Positions 1 to 5,322 of a DNA stretch of 14,073 bases are shown here, piece after piece; position 1 is the stretch's first letter, and the number at the start of each line of letters is the position of its first letter. This DNA comes from Marvinbryantia sp964455335 (lineage in GTDB: Bacteria > Bacillota > Clostridia > Lachnospirales > Lachnospiraceae). The notes beneath the pieces are model-generated. The model did no database searches and was not told where the DNA came from. It saw nothing but the letters and a program-made list of their open reading frames with translations. The DNA is taken from assembly GCA_964455335.1 (NCBI GenBank), contig CAYVVW010000041.1:1-14073 (forward strand). Direction: 5' to 3'. Made by a program: the position numbers and the translations under genes.

Positions 1-230
1 CGTGCATCAGCCGCCCAAGCTCGGTGTCGTCCTGCATGGCGGAGTTCACATAGATGATGTGTGCCCCGTCCTTAAATTCCTCGCCTGTTTCATCAATCTT
101 TTTTCGGATGTGGTAGATCGGAAGTTCGCGACCGAGGACATCGTTTCTTGTGATGAAGATCAGGTATGTCTCAGGCAGCTTCTCAAAGTCGCTTCCGGCA
201 TCGAGTGTGTTCATGTCCATCAAACCGGAA

Positions 231-374
231 TATAGCAAACGACAAAACGATTTTCGTTTTCGTCGTTTGCTGCGCCGAATTTGCGCTGCGTAAGCAGCAT
301 GATTCCGTAGCAAATTCGTGCGCATCCCCCGGAGGGGCTATCGTAAACGGCAAATATTTTTGTCGTTTACGATA
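231..374. mobile_element. MITE-like hairpin-rich insertion (~142 bp) with TA target duplication
   Basis: The interrupted nuclease frame defines the boundaries: deleting 231-372 (or 233-374) leaves one TA and restores the codon sequence exactly. The two outer ends are similar inverted repeats, TATAGCAAACGAC on the left and the complement of TATCGTAAACGAC on the right, both followed by AAAA. The element is a chain of hairpins. One spans 234-271 (arms AGCAAACGACAAAACGA with one bulge). A second, at 272-323, is a nested palindrome with inner stem GCTGC-gtaa-GCAGC. A third, at 326-337, is CCCC-CGGA-GGGG. The fourth, at 338-375, has a 17-pair stem with one G-U pair and a TATT loop. It has no coding capacity. 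A TA duplication is typical of MITEs mobilised by Tc1/mariner/IS630-type transposases; that link is an inference. Confidence 0.75.
272..299 (+). repeat. 28-bp palindrome-bearing repeat, copy 1 (inside the MITE)
   Basis: This stretch matches 2718-2745 in 27 of 28 positions, in the same orientation. It contains GAATTTGC followed by the stem-loop GCTGC-gtaa-GCAGC. Within the MITE it forms the left half of a larger palindrome whose right arm is GCAAATTCGTGCGC at 310-323. Sharing between two unrelated contexts indicates a dispersed repeat in this genome. Confidence 0.75.
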
Positions 375-814
375 GTACCGTGCGCGTTTGGGATGCGCAC
401 CCTCTGAAGCTTGCTGGATCTCCACGGCGTAGCGCTGCCCGTCCCAATCCTGCGCCACGCAGTCCAGGATGGCGGAGCGGCCTCGGAGGTTCTTATAGTC
501 GGCCTGCAAGGTCTGCTCCCGCACTTTCAAATGCTTCTTTTCCATGATCACCTGCAGGATGTATTCCGTGCATCTCTGGTCTTTGAGTACGTTGCGCATA
601 AAGGCGTCGCTCATAATTGTGAGATTTTTTATGCGCTCCTTGTACTGTTTGTAGCGATCGTTCTGCCCATGGCTCATATGCATCCCCCCTTTTTTGTCTT
701 TTGAAAGGGGATCGGCAAACATACCCGGCTTCCCCCTCATCATACCACGGTTCTCCCCTGCCGGCAAGGGAGGCGATTTTTTTGCTGCCGTGTTCCAGTG
801 CTTTTTGCAAAGAG

Positions 815-843
815 ATTATATCATACTTATAATGATAGAACAA
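815..843 (-). promoter_or_regulatory. sigma-A type promoter for the nuclease gene
   Basis: Read on the minus strand, TTGTTC (838-843) is followed by a 17-nt spacer and a perfect TATAAT (815-820), with an extended TGA immediately before the -10 box. The predicted transcript would start near 808, about 130 nt before the ATG at 677. The spacing and the extended -10 make this a strong candidate. Confidence 0.65.
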
Positions 844-883
844 ATAAAAATTTTATAAAATATAATGATTTAAAATGTTCTAT
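835..883. promoter_or_regulatory. inverted repeat ATAGAACA/TGTTCTAT overlapping a -35 box
   Basis: ATAGAACA at 835-842 and its exact complement TGTTCTAT at 876-883 are separated by 33 nt of A/T-rich DNA. The left arm covers most of the -35 box of the minus-strand promoter. This geometry could fit a dimeric repressor or looping site; that role is inferred from position only. Confidence 0.35.
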
Positions 884-889
884 TCTGCT

Positions 890-911
890 GTAAAACATAA
901 GTAAAACATAA
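890..911. repeat. tandem 11-bp direct repeat GTAAAACATAA x2
   Basis: Two exact adjacent copies at 890-900 and 901-911. One helical turn per unit could suit a response-regulator dimer, but it may equally be a slippage product like the other tandem repeats in this window. Confidence 0.6.
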
Positions 912-919
912 GAAAAAAT

Positions 920-937
920 CTTTGAAGATTTTCAAAG
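920..937. other. stem-loop CTTTGAA-gatt-TTCAAAG
   Basis: A perfect 7-bp stem with a 4-nt loop in the intergenic region. There is no following T-run in the plus direction, so it is not a convincing terminator; a regulatory site is possible. Confidence 0.4.
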
Positions 938-1050
938 AAGGAAAAAGTGTAAGCACTCACGTAACGGAGATACATCTTTTAAGCGGCCTCCAGTAAAAAA
1001 TCGTCCGAAAATACGCCGTACATACTCCGCCAAATTCTTTAAAAAGTTAG

Positions 1051-1079
1051 TTGAAGTTATCCAAAAACCGTAGTATAGT
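1051..1079 (+). promoter_or_regulatory. sigma-A type promoter for the cell-wall-binding protein operon
   Basis: TTGAAG at 1051-1056, a 17-nt spacer, and TATAGT at 1074-1079. It lies about 57 nt upstream of the ATG at 1137, giving a short leader. It is the best promoter match on this strand in the region. Confidence 0.65.
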
Positions 1080-1136
1080 AGGGATTAGTCGAGTCTCAAC
1101 AAAACGCCTACAAAGATGTTACGGAGTGGATATTTT

Positions 1137-2105
1137 ATGAAGCATAGCAAACGCGTCTTTTTCTCATGGTTGCTGCTGGCCGGGTGCCTGGCTGGCGGCA
1201 CTGTCCAAGCCTCGCGGGAAACTGCGCTGGCCGCCGCGCGCCAAGGGGATGTCTCACGGCAGCTCGCGGCGAGCGAAACAGTCCTATCGGCGAATGGCCA
1301 GCAACAGTTTGCGAAACAAAATACGAAGCAGATCTCCAAGGCAAGCACCAAAAAGAAGGAAAAAAAGGGCTGGCACACAAAGGCGAGCGGGAAAAAGTAC
1401 TACGTCAAGCCAAATGGCAAGCGCGCGGTCGGCTGGACCAAGATCAAAAAGAAGTATTACTACTTCAAGGAAAATGGAATCTTGTATGACAAGCCCGGCT
1501 GGATGTCCAAAAATGGCGCGCGGTATTACCTGCGAAAGGATGGCAGCCGTTACAGCGCGGGGATGTTTCGCATCGACGGAAAGTACTATTATTTTGGCAA
1601 AGCGGGCAAGCTCGCCACCGACAGGCGCGGGGCCACATGGAAGGGAAAAACCTACAACATCGATGAAAAAGGTGTCGTGACGCCGGTCTCCGCACTCGAG
1701 GCGCAGTGTTCCAAAGTGACGAAGGCATTCATCGCCAGGCACACCAACGACACGATGACAAGGGAACAAAAACTGCGCGCGTGCTTCAATTACTTATTGG
1801 GCTGTATGCGGTATCGCCCGATGGTGGCCAACTGGTCGGAATTTCGCGTAAAAGAGTGGTACTACCAAAAGGCAATCAACCTTTTCCAATCCCCGACGTT
1901 GTCGGGAAATTGCTACTCATTTGCGTGTGGCGTGGCGGCCTGCGCCAAGGAATTGGGATATCGGCCGACCGTGGTCGTCATCACGGCGGACCATGGGTTC
2001 GTCATCATTGACGGAAAGTATTATGACAATATGTATGGCGGCCTGTTTGCATCGGAAAAGTCCTCGCATCCAGGGTATACCGTCTATGTGCAAGCAGAAT
2101 TTTGA
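1137..2105 (+). CDS. secreted cell-wall-binding-repeat protein with transglutaminase-like domain
   Basis: 322 residues. The ATG at 1137 is preferred over the in-frame ATG at 1116 because ACGGAG lies 10 nt before it and it gives a proper signal peptide (Lys/Arg start, hydrophobic 7-22, likely cleavage near VQA-S). Residues about 27-75 are a linker. Residues about 78-182 hold four or five YYY/YYF-G-type wall-binding repeats (GWTKIKKKYYYFKENG, GMFRIDGKYYYFGKAG). Residues about 205-315 form a transglutaminase/cysteine-protease-like fold with candidate triad Cys259 (SGNCYSFA), His286 (ADHGF) and Asp297 (YYDN). It is probably held on the cell surface, acting on peptide or protein substrates; whether it crosslinks or hydrolyses cannot be told. 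It is first of a three-gene set with a related enzyme at 2762-3694. The stop overlaps the next ribosome site. Confidence 0.88.
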   Translation: MKHSKRVFFSWLLLAGCLAGGTVQASRETALAAARQGDVSRQLAASETVLSANGQQQFAKQNTKQISKASTKKKEKKGWHTKASGKKYYVKPNGKRAVGWTKIKKKYYYFKENGILYDKPGWMSKNGARYYLRKDGSRYSAGMFRIDGKYYYFGKAGKLATDRRGATWKGKTYNIDEKGVVTPVSALEAQCSKVTKAFIARHTNDTMTREQKLRACFNYLLGCMRYRPMVANWSEFRVKEWYYQKAINLFQSPTLSGNCYSFACGVAACAKELGYRPTVVVITADHGFVIIDGKYYDNMYGGLFASEKSSHPGYTVYVQAEF

Positions 2106-2118
2106 GGAGGTGTCTGTT

Positions 2119-2724
2119 ATGCGAAAAAGAAAGAATGGGTTTGGAAAGGCATTTGTCTTGTTTTTGGGAATCTTGCTTCTGTCGTTGGCAGTTCCATTTG
2201 GCGCGTCTGCGGCAACGAAGAAAGGGCTTGTAAAGTCCGGAGGAAAAATTTATTACTACCAGAATGGGAAGAAAGTGAAAAATTGCTGGAAAACGGTTAA
2301 AGGACACCGCTACTATTTTGCGAAAAATGGCGCGGCCGTGCAAGCACCAAAATTGGAAAATAAAAGTAAAAATATCATCGGCAAAAAAATCAAAGGAAAC
2401 TGGTATGGTTTTGACCAAAAAGGCCGCATGGTGAAAAACGGCATTTACGCGAGCTTTGAAAATGCAGAGGCAAAGCTGTTCGTGTTTACCAAAAGCGGAA
2501 AGGCGGACATCGCAAAGACGCAGCGTTTGCGCAAGGCGACAGGGTACGAGGTCAATGCCAGCGCCGCGCGCGCGATTCTGGGAAAACCAAAGAAAACAAA
2601 AGAGAGCAGCAGTTGTTACAAGGATGGCGGCACAGACCTGCTCCTCACATACCCCAACATCCTGGTCTCGCTTTACCGGGGATGGGATGGAAAGGAAATC
2701 GTATTGTTTGCAGAGCCGCGCTGA
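2119..2724 (+). CDS. secreted cell-wall-binding-repeat protein with small C-terminal domain of unknown function
   Basis: 201 residues. GAGGAGGTG at 2104-2112 overlaps the upstream stop codon and sits 7-8 nt before this ATG, suggesting coupled translation. A clear signal peptide is followed by cleavage near ASA-A (residue 31). Residues about 35-110 contain wall-binding repeats (GGKIYYYQNGKK, GHRYYFAKNG, GNWYGFDQKG). Residues about 115-201 form a small domain with ILGKPKKT, SSSCYKDGGTDLLL and GKEIVLFAEP. The LGKP-K pattern followed by strand segments resembles BLIP/SmpA-like surface domains, but this is a weak resemblance. No catalytic Cys-His-Asp set is present, unlike its two neighbours. It could be a partner, inhibitor or ligand-binding member of the same surface module. 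The stop TGA lies inside a 28-bp dispersed repeat. Confidence 0.82.
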   Translation: MRKRKNGFGKAFVLFLGILLLSLAVPFGASAATKKGLVKSGGKIYYYQNGKKVKNCWKTVKGHRYYFAKNGAAVQAPKLENKSKNIIGKKIKGNWYGFDQKGRMVKNGIYASFENAEAKLFVFTKSGKADIAKTQRLRKATGYEVNASAARAILGKPKKTKESSSCYKDGGTDLLLTYPNILVSLYRGWDGKEIVLFAEPR

Positions 2725-2745
2725 ATTTGCGCTGCGTAAGCAGCA
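2718..2745 (+). repeat. 28-bp palindrome-bearing repeat, copy 2 (gene junction)
   Basis: Matches 272-299 in 27 of 28 positions. It overlaps the last codons and TGA stop of the upstream gene and ends just before the AAAGGA ribosome site of the next gene. It includes the stem-loop GCTGC-gtaa-GCAGC (2731-2744). Its placement could affect translation coupling or mRNA stability between the two genes. Confidence 0.75.
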
Positions 2746-2761
2746 GAAAGGAATGGTGACT

Positions 2762-3694
2762 GTGGTGATTGGAAAAGAATGGAAACGACGAAAATGGGCG
2801 CTGCTGCAAATCGGGTTACTTGCAGTTTCCCTGTTTGCGATGCCAGTCGGCGCGAGGGAAAATGACGCGCAGGCAGATTTCCCAGCATCGGCATCCCAAG
2901 CGGAGATATCCCGAACAGAGGTGTCCCGAACTGAGATGTCGCAAATTCATGTGATTGGGGATGCCCGATTTTTGAAAACTTCCCAGGAGAGCCGACAGAA
3001 AGTCAAAAAGGGATGGAAATGGATCGGGGGCAAGAAGTATTACAGAAAAGAAAATGGCAAGAACAAGACGGGGTGGTTTTCTTACAATGGCCATCGGTTT
3101 TACCTTGACCCGAAGAAAAATGGGGCGGCCGCGACAGGGGTGCGCAAGATTCAAAATAAGTATTATTGCTTCAACGAAAAGGGGAGATTGGTCAAAGACA
3201 GGCGCGCCTACCAAGTGGGCGAGAACTATTATGCCATTGACGCAAAAGGACGCGCGAAGAAACTCTCCGAAACGGAAAAACAGGCAGTTTTGCAAGTCAG
3301 GACTTTTTCGGGTTCTCGCTTGAGAAACGCATTTGAATGGGCCGCAAAATTGCCCTATCAGTCGATTGATACGGAAGGAAAAACGCCGCAAGCGTTTGCA
3401 TCCCATGGATTTACCTACAAGCGCGGCGATTGCAACGTTCAGGCATGCACCTTTTACTACATGGCAAAAGTGCTGGGATATGACGCGCATTTTGTGAAAG
3501 GAGTCGTGCCACAGGCAAATGGGAAAAAGGGAAAACACGCCTGGGTGGAAATCGACTACAAAGGGATGACCTACGTGTTCGACCCAAACCTTGCAGGGCA
3601 GTATGCGTCCAAATTTGGGAAAGACACCGGATGGAAATTCCAGTATGGCGCAAAAAATACCTACAAATACCAAGAGATCAAACGTGTGAATTGA
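2762..3694 (+). CDS. secreted cell-wall-binding-repeat protein with transglutaminase-like domain
   Basis: 310 residues from GTG at 2762, chosen because AAAGGA (2747-2752) lies 9 nt upstream; an in-frame ATG at 2753 abuts that site and would add three residues. The N terminus is a signal peptide (KRRKW, hydrophobic core, cleavage near VGA-R at about 31). Residues 48-61 are a Ser/Thr/Glu micro-repeat (EISRTEVSRTEMSQ). Residues about 81-163 are wall-binding repeats (GGKKYYRKENG, IQNKYYCFNEKG, GENYYAIDAKG). Residues about 180-300 are a transglutaminase-like domain with Cys224 (RGDCNVQA), His259 (KHAWVEI) and Asp274 (VFDPN), the classic order and context. It is a paralogue in architecture of the 1137-2105 product, with clearly different sequence. 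It is last of the three-gene set; likely extracellular and wall-associated. Substrate unknown. Confidence 0.87.
   Translation: MVIGKEWKRRKWALLQIGLLAVSLFAMPVGARENDAQADFPASASQAEISRTEVSRTEMSQIHVIGDARFLKTSQESRQKVKKGWKWIGGKKYYRKENGKNKTGWFSYNGHRFYLDPKKNGAAATGVRKIQNKYYCFNEKGRLVKDRRAYQVGENYYAIDAKGRAKKLSETEKQAVLQVRTFSGSRLRNAFEWAAKLPYQSIDTEGKTPQAFASHGFTYKRGDCNVQACTFYYMAKVLGYDAHFVKGVVPQANGKKGKHAWVEIDYKGMTYVFDPNLAGQYASKFGKDTGWKFQYGAKNTYKYQEIKRVN
2903..2947 (+). repeat. 15-bp in-frame tandem repeat (x3)
   Basis: Three 15-nt units beginning GAG (2903, 2918, 2933), encoding EISRT, EVSRT and EMSQI. The third is more diverged. They lie in the linker between signal peptide and wall-binding repeats, where length changes would be tolerated. 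Confidence 0.6.
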
Positions 3695-3698
3695 GTGT

Positions 3699-3732
3699 AT
3701 GACCTACGGAAAACCCAACGTCATCCTTTTTT
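3699..3732 (+). terminator. weak hairpin plus T-run after the cell-wall gene set
   Basis: ATGAC (3699-3703) pairs with GTCAT (3720-3724), with a possible inner GG-aaaa-CC, followed two bases later by six T (3727-3732). The stem is short with an internal loop, so termination may be partial. It lies 5 nt after the stop at 3694, the expected place. Confidence 0.35.
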
Positions 3733-3813
3733 GTGCGCGCACGAAATGCGTGTCCGATTGACGCGCGTGTCGTCATACTTTGAAAATTGAGAAATTTTAC
3801 GGAGGATAGATTC

Positions 3814-4938
3814 ATGAAAAAATGTGTAGCTGCAGCCTGCTGTTTGGCATTGGCATTTGGGAATTTTGGAAATTTTGGCATCCTTGGAGATGGAGCGGGT
3901 ACTGTTTTTTCCGCTGACGCGGAAAGCCCTGCTGGCGAAGCGGATGCCAAGGATGCGACACAAGTGGAAAATATACTTGGCGAAAAGACAGATGCGTCCT
4001 TTGTTGGCCAACTCACCAATGAAACAGGAAGCGATATTACCGGTTTCTTTGTGGAAAAGTTTTCTGAAGGACAAGAGGGAAGCGCGGAGAATGTGCAAGA
4101 TGGCGAAGCGCTAGAGGGTACGGAGGACGCGCAAGACGGCGAGCTTGCGCCAGATGGCACGAATTTCCTGACAGATGGAGAGGTGTTCGCCCAGGGTGAG
4201 ACGCGCATACTTTATTTGCCACCACTGGACGATGAGGAAAGCGACGCATCCGGGCAGGAGACATCTGATGATGCGGAGAGCAACGTGTCCGAGCAGAATT
4301 CATCTGACGGAGAGGAGAGCAACGTGTCCGAGCAGACGGCATCTGACAATGAGGAAAGCGACGCATCCGAGCAGGATACATCCGACGGCGCGGATGCAGA
4401 CGCACAGCCGCTGTGGGTTGTGCGGTTGCAATTGACACAGGAAGATGCCTATGAACTTCATGTCTGGGATTTGTCGCAGCTGGAGTGCGCGTCGATCCGC
4501 CTGGAGGGAGATGTCGCCTATTTGGCGTATGAAAAAGACGGCGAGGAAATCAACACGCTAGAGCGCGAGCGGAAGTTTGCCGAGGACGCTGCGGGGCAGA
4601 GTGCAGAAGGGCAAGACGCGGAGAGCCAGCAGGACGCTGCGGGGCAGAGTGCGGAAGGGCAGGATGAGGACAATCAGCAGAGCGTTGAGGGGCAGGATGC
4701 GGAGAGCCAGCAGAGTGCCGAAGGGCAGGATGCCGCGGAACAACAGGCGGAGGATGGGCTTGCGGTCTATGAGGACTATGCAGATCTCTTTTCCGATGGC
4801 TCCGCAGGAGAAGCGTCTGACGCGGGAGATGCGGCCGAAGTGCCAGCAGAACCGATTCCAGAGCCTGCACCAGAACCAGCGCCGGAGCCAGCCCCCGCGC
4901 CAGAGGAAAATTGCCTGGAGGGCGGCTTGATGAACTAA
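3814..4938 (+). CDS. secreted, highly acidic Ser/Gln/Glu-rich repeat protein of unknown function
   Basis: 374 residues; ATG at 3814 follows ACGGAGGAT by 6-7 nt. A signal peptide with Cys-rich hydrophobic core (residues 4-24, micro-repeat GNFGNFG) is probably cleaved near SADA-E. Residues about 65-135 (LTNETGSDITGFFVEKF to GETRILYLPP) and about 196-250 (WVVRLQLTQEDAYELHVWDL, GDVAYLAYEKDGEE) look like the two halves of one small beta-rich domain; I recall similar 'TGxDIT' proteins of unknown function in clostridia. Between the halves are four 13-residue Ser/Asp/Glu repeats (142-193). After them come Gln-rich repeats (258-311), a Pro-rich EPAP segment (346-363) and a short tail NCLEGGLMN with a lone Cys. 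No sortase motif or membrane anchor is visible. The protein is very poor in Lys and rich in Gln. Function not assigned. Confidence 0.82.
   Translation: MKKCVAAACCLALAFGNFGNFGILGDGAGTVFSADAESPAGEADAKDATQVENILGEKTDASFVGQLTNETGSDITGFFVEKFSEGQEGSAENVQDGEALEGTEDAQDGELAPDGTNFLTDGEVFAQGETRILYLPPLDDEESDASGQETSDDAESNVSEQNSSDGEESNVSEQTASDNEESDASEQDTSDGADADAQPLWVVRLQLTQEDAYELHVWDLSQLECASIRLEGDVAYLAYEKDGEEINTLERERKFAEDAAGQSAEGQDAESQQDAAGQSAEGQDEDNQQSVEGQDAESQQSAEGQDAAEQQAEDGLAVYEDYADLFSDGSAGEASDAGDAAEVPAEPIPEPAPEPAPEPAPAPEENCLEGGLMN
4237..4392 (+). repeat. four in-frame 39-bp tandem repeats
   Basis: Units start at 4237, 4276, 4315 and 4354 and encode ESDASGQETSDDA, ESNVSEQNSSDGE, ESNVSEQTASDNE and ESDASEQDTSDGA. 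They insert an acidic, Ser-rich linker into what appears to be one folded domain. Confidence 0.8.
4585..4746 (+). repeat. in-frame 48-bp (x2) and 33-bp (x2) Gln-rich repeats
   Basis: Two 16-residue units, DAAGQSAEGQDAESQQ and DAAGQSAEGQDEDNQQ, are followed by two 11-residue units, SVEGQDAESQQ and SAEGQDAAEQQ. The shorter units are versions of the longer with DAAGQ removed, so the array has grown by unequal steps. Confidence 0.8.
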
Positions 4939-5018
4939 GCGCGTATACTTATGCGCCAGAGGAAAATTGCCTGGAGGGCGGCTTGATGAACGAAACGCGT
5001 ATACTTATGCGCCAGAGG
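4897..5018. repeat. 56-bp tandem duplication across the 3' end of the acidic protein gene
   Basis: The copies start GCGCCAGAGG at 4897, 4953 and 5009 (the third only about 10 bp). Copies 1 and 2 differ only around TAAG versus GAAA. Copy 1 encodes APEENCLEGGLMN plus the stop; copy 2 lies outside the gene, in another frame, and has lost the stop. Each of the two copies also carries GCGTATACTTATG, whose TATACT resembles a -10 box, but no good -35 is placed upstream. Confidence 0.85.
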
Positions 5019-5174
5019 GAATGGGGGCAGACTGTCCGAAAACATGGACGCGCATTTTGTAAGTGGAAGATGGCGGCAGAGATCTGCGTCGCAATACTGC
5101 AAAAGTGGAGACATCGCGGAACAATTGCGTACACTTGGAGCGGAAAGTGGGATTCAACGACCGCCACGAGACGG

Positions 5175-5204
5175 TTTTCGGACGGCTTGGGGGCTGTCTG
5201 AAAA
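5175..5204. promoter_or_regulatory. strong stem-loop in the dlt leader
   Basis: TTTTCGGACGGC (5175-5186) pairs with GCTGTCTGAAAA (5193-5204) over 12 positions including two G-U pairs, with loop TTGGGG. No T-run follows on either strand, so it is not a standard intrinsic terminator. The left arm is also perfectly complementary over 9 bp to GTCCGAAAA at 5034-5042, allowing an alternative fold. Confidence 0.5.
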
Positions 5205-5225
5205 TGGCATGGGATGGTGGCGGTA

Positions 5226-5312
5226 GGATGCGCAACGAGATAAGAGATGCAGTGGGATGCGCAACGAGATAAGAGACGCGGTGGGATGCGCAACGAGAGA
5301 AAAGATAAAGTG
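5226..5312. repeat. 29-bp tandem repeat (x3) directly before dltB
   Basis: Units begin GGATGCGCAACGAGA at 5226, 5255 and 5284. Units 1 and 2 continue as TAAGAGA; unit 3 as GAAAAGA. Each contains an ATG; the one at 5257 is in frame with dltB and would add 22 residues. The true ribosome site GGAGG (5312-5316) lies at the end of the array. Confidence 0.85.
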
Positions 5313-5322
5313 GAGGAATGCG

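Larger units (their letters stand above)
1..677 (-). pseudogene. Rpn-type PD-(D/E)XK nuclease/transposase, split by an insertion, 3' end off window
   Basis: Start chosen at the ATG complementary to 675-677, because a G-rich ribosome site (AAAGGGGGG) lies about 6 nt upstream; this gives MSHGQNDRYKQYKERIKN. The first 102 codons carry the nuclease core: Asp72 in the LDCVA segment and Glu86-x-Gln88 in YAVEIQ, followed by KRARYY, as in the PD-(D/E)XK nuclease-transposase (recombination-promoting nuclease) family. At Tyr102 the frame enters a 142-bp insertion and the read-through product ends at a stop near 183. Beyond the insertion the correct frame resumes as SGLMDMNTLDAG, ETYLIFITRND and ELPIYHIRKK and stays open to the window edge. 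Removing the insertion gives RARYY-SGLMD, the expected family sequence, so the gene was intact before insertion. The family cuts DNA and is thought to promote recombination; true transposition is uncertain. Family recognition is from motifs only. Confidence 0.8.
684..1136. other. AT-rich intergenic region between divergent transcription units
   Basis: No gene is supported here. The region separates the minus-strand nuclease gene from the plus-strand cell-wall protein operon. It holds a minus promoter (815-843), an 8-bp inverted repeat flanking an A/T-rich core (835-842 and 876-883), two tandem copies of GTAAAACATAA (890-911), a hairpin (920-937) and a plus promoter (1051-1079). The stretch around 840-940 is markedly richer in A/T than the genes. 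Confidence 0.7.
4939..5322. other. gene-free leader upstream of the dlt operon
   Basis: About 380 bp with no supported gene. It contains the second copy of the 56-bp repeat, a 12-pair hairpin (5175-5204), a complementary motif at 5034-5042 that could pair with the left arm of that hairpin, and three 29-bp repeats (5226-5312). I found no convincing sigma-A promoter with correct spacing. Short reading frames here lack ribosome sites or family resemblance. Confidence 0.6.

Noticed and set aside
2816..3673. 285-codon minus-strand frame opposite the second transglutaminase-like gene
   Set aside because: The plus frame has a signal peptide, wall repeats and a complete Cys-His-Asp set; the antisense frame has none of these.
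4911..5201. Open frame on the plus strand starting in the acidic protein gene end
   Set aside because: It arises from the 56-bp duplication in another frame, lacks a ribosome site and a recognisable family, and is antisense to other equally long frames.
5175..5204. Intrinsic terminator of the acidic protein gene
   Set aside because: The stem is strong but neither strand has a following T-run.
5226..5312. CRISPR array
   Set aside because: The 29-bp units are directly adjacent, with no unique spacers between them; the same holds for the other arrays.
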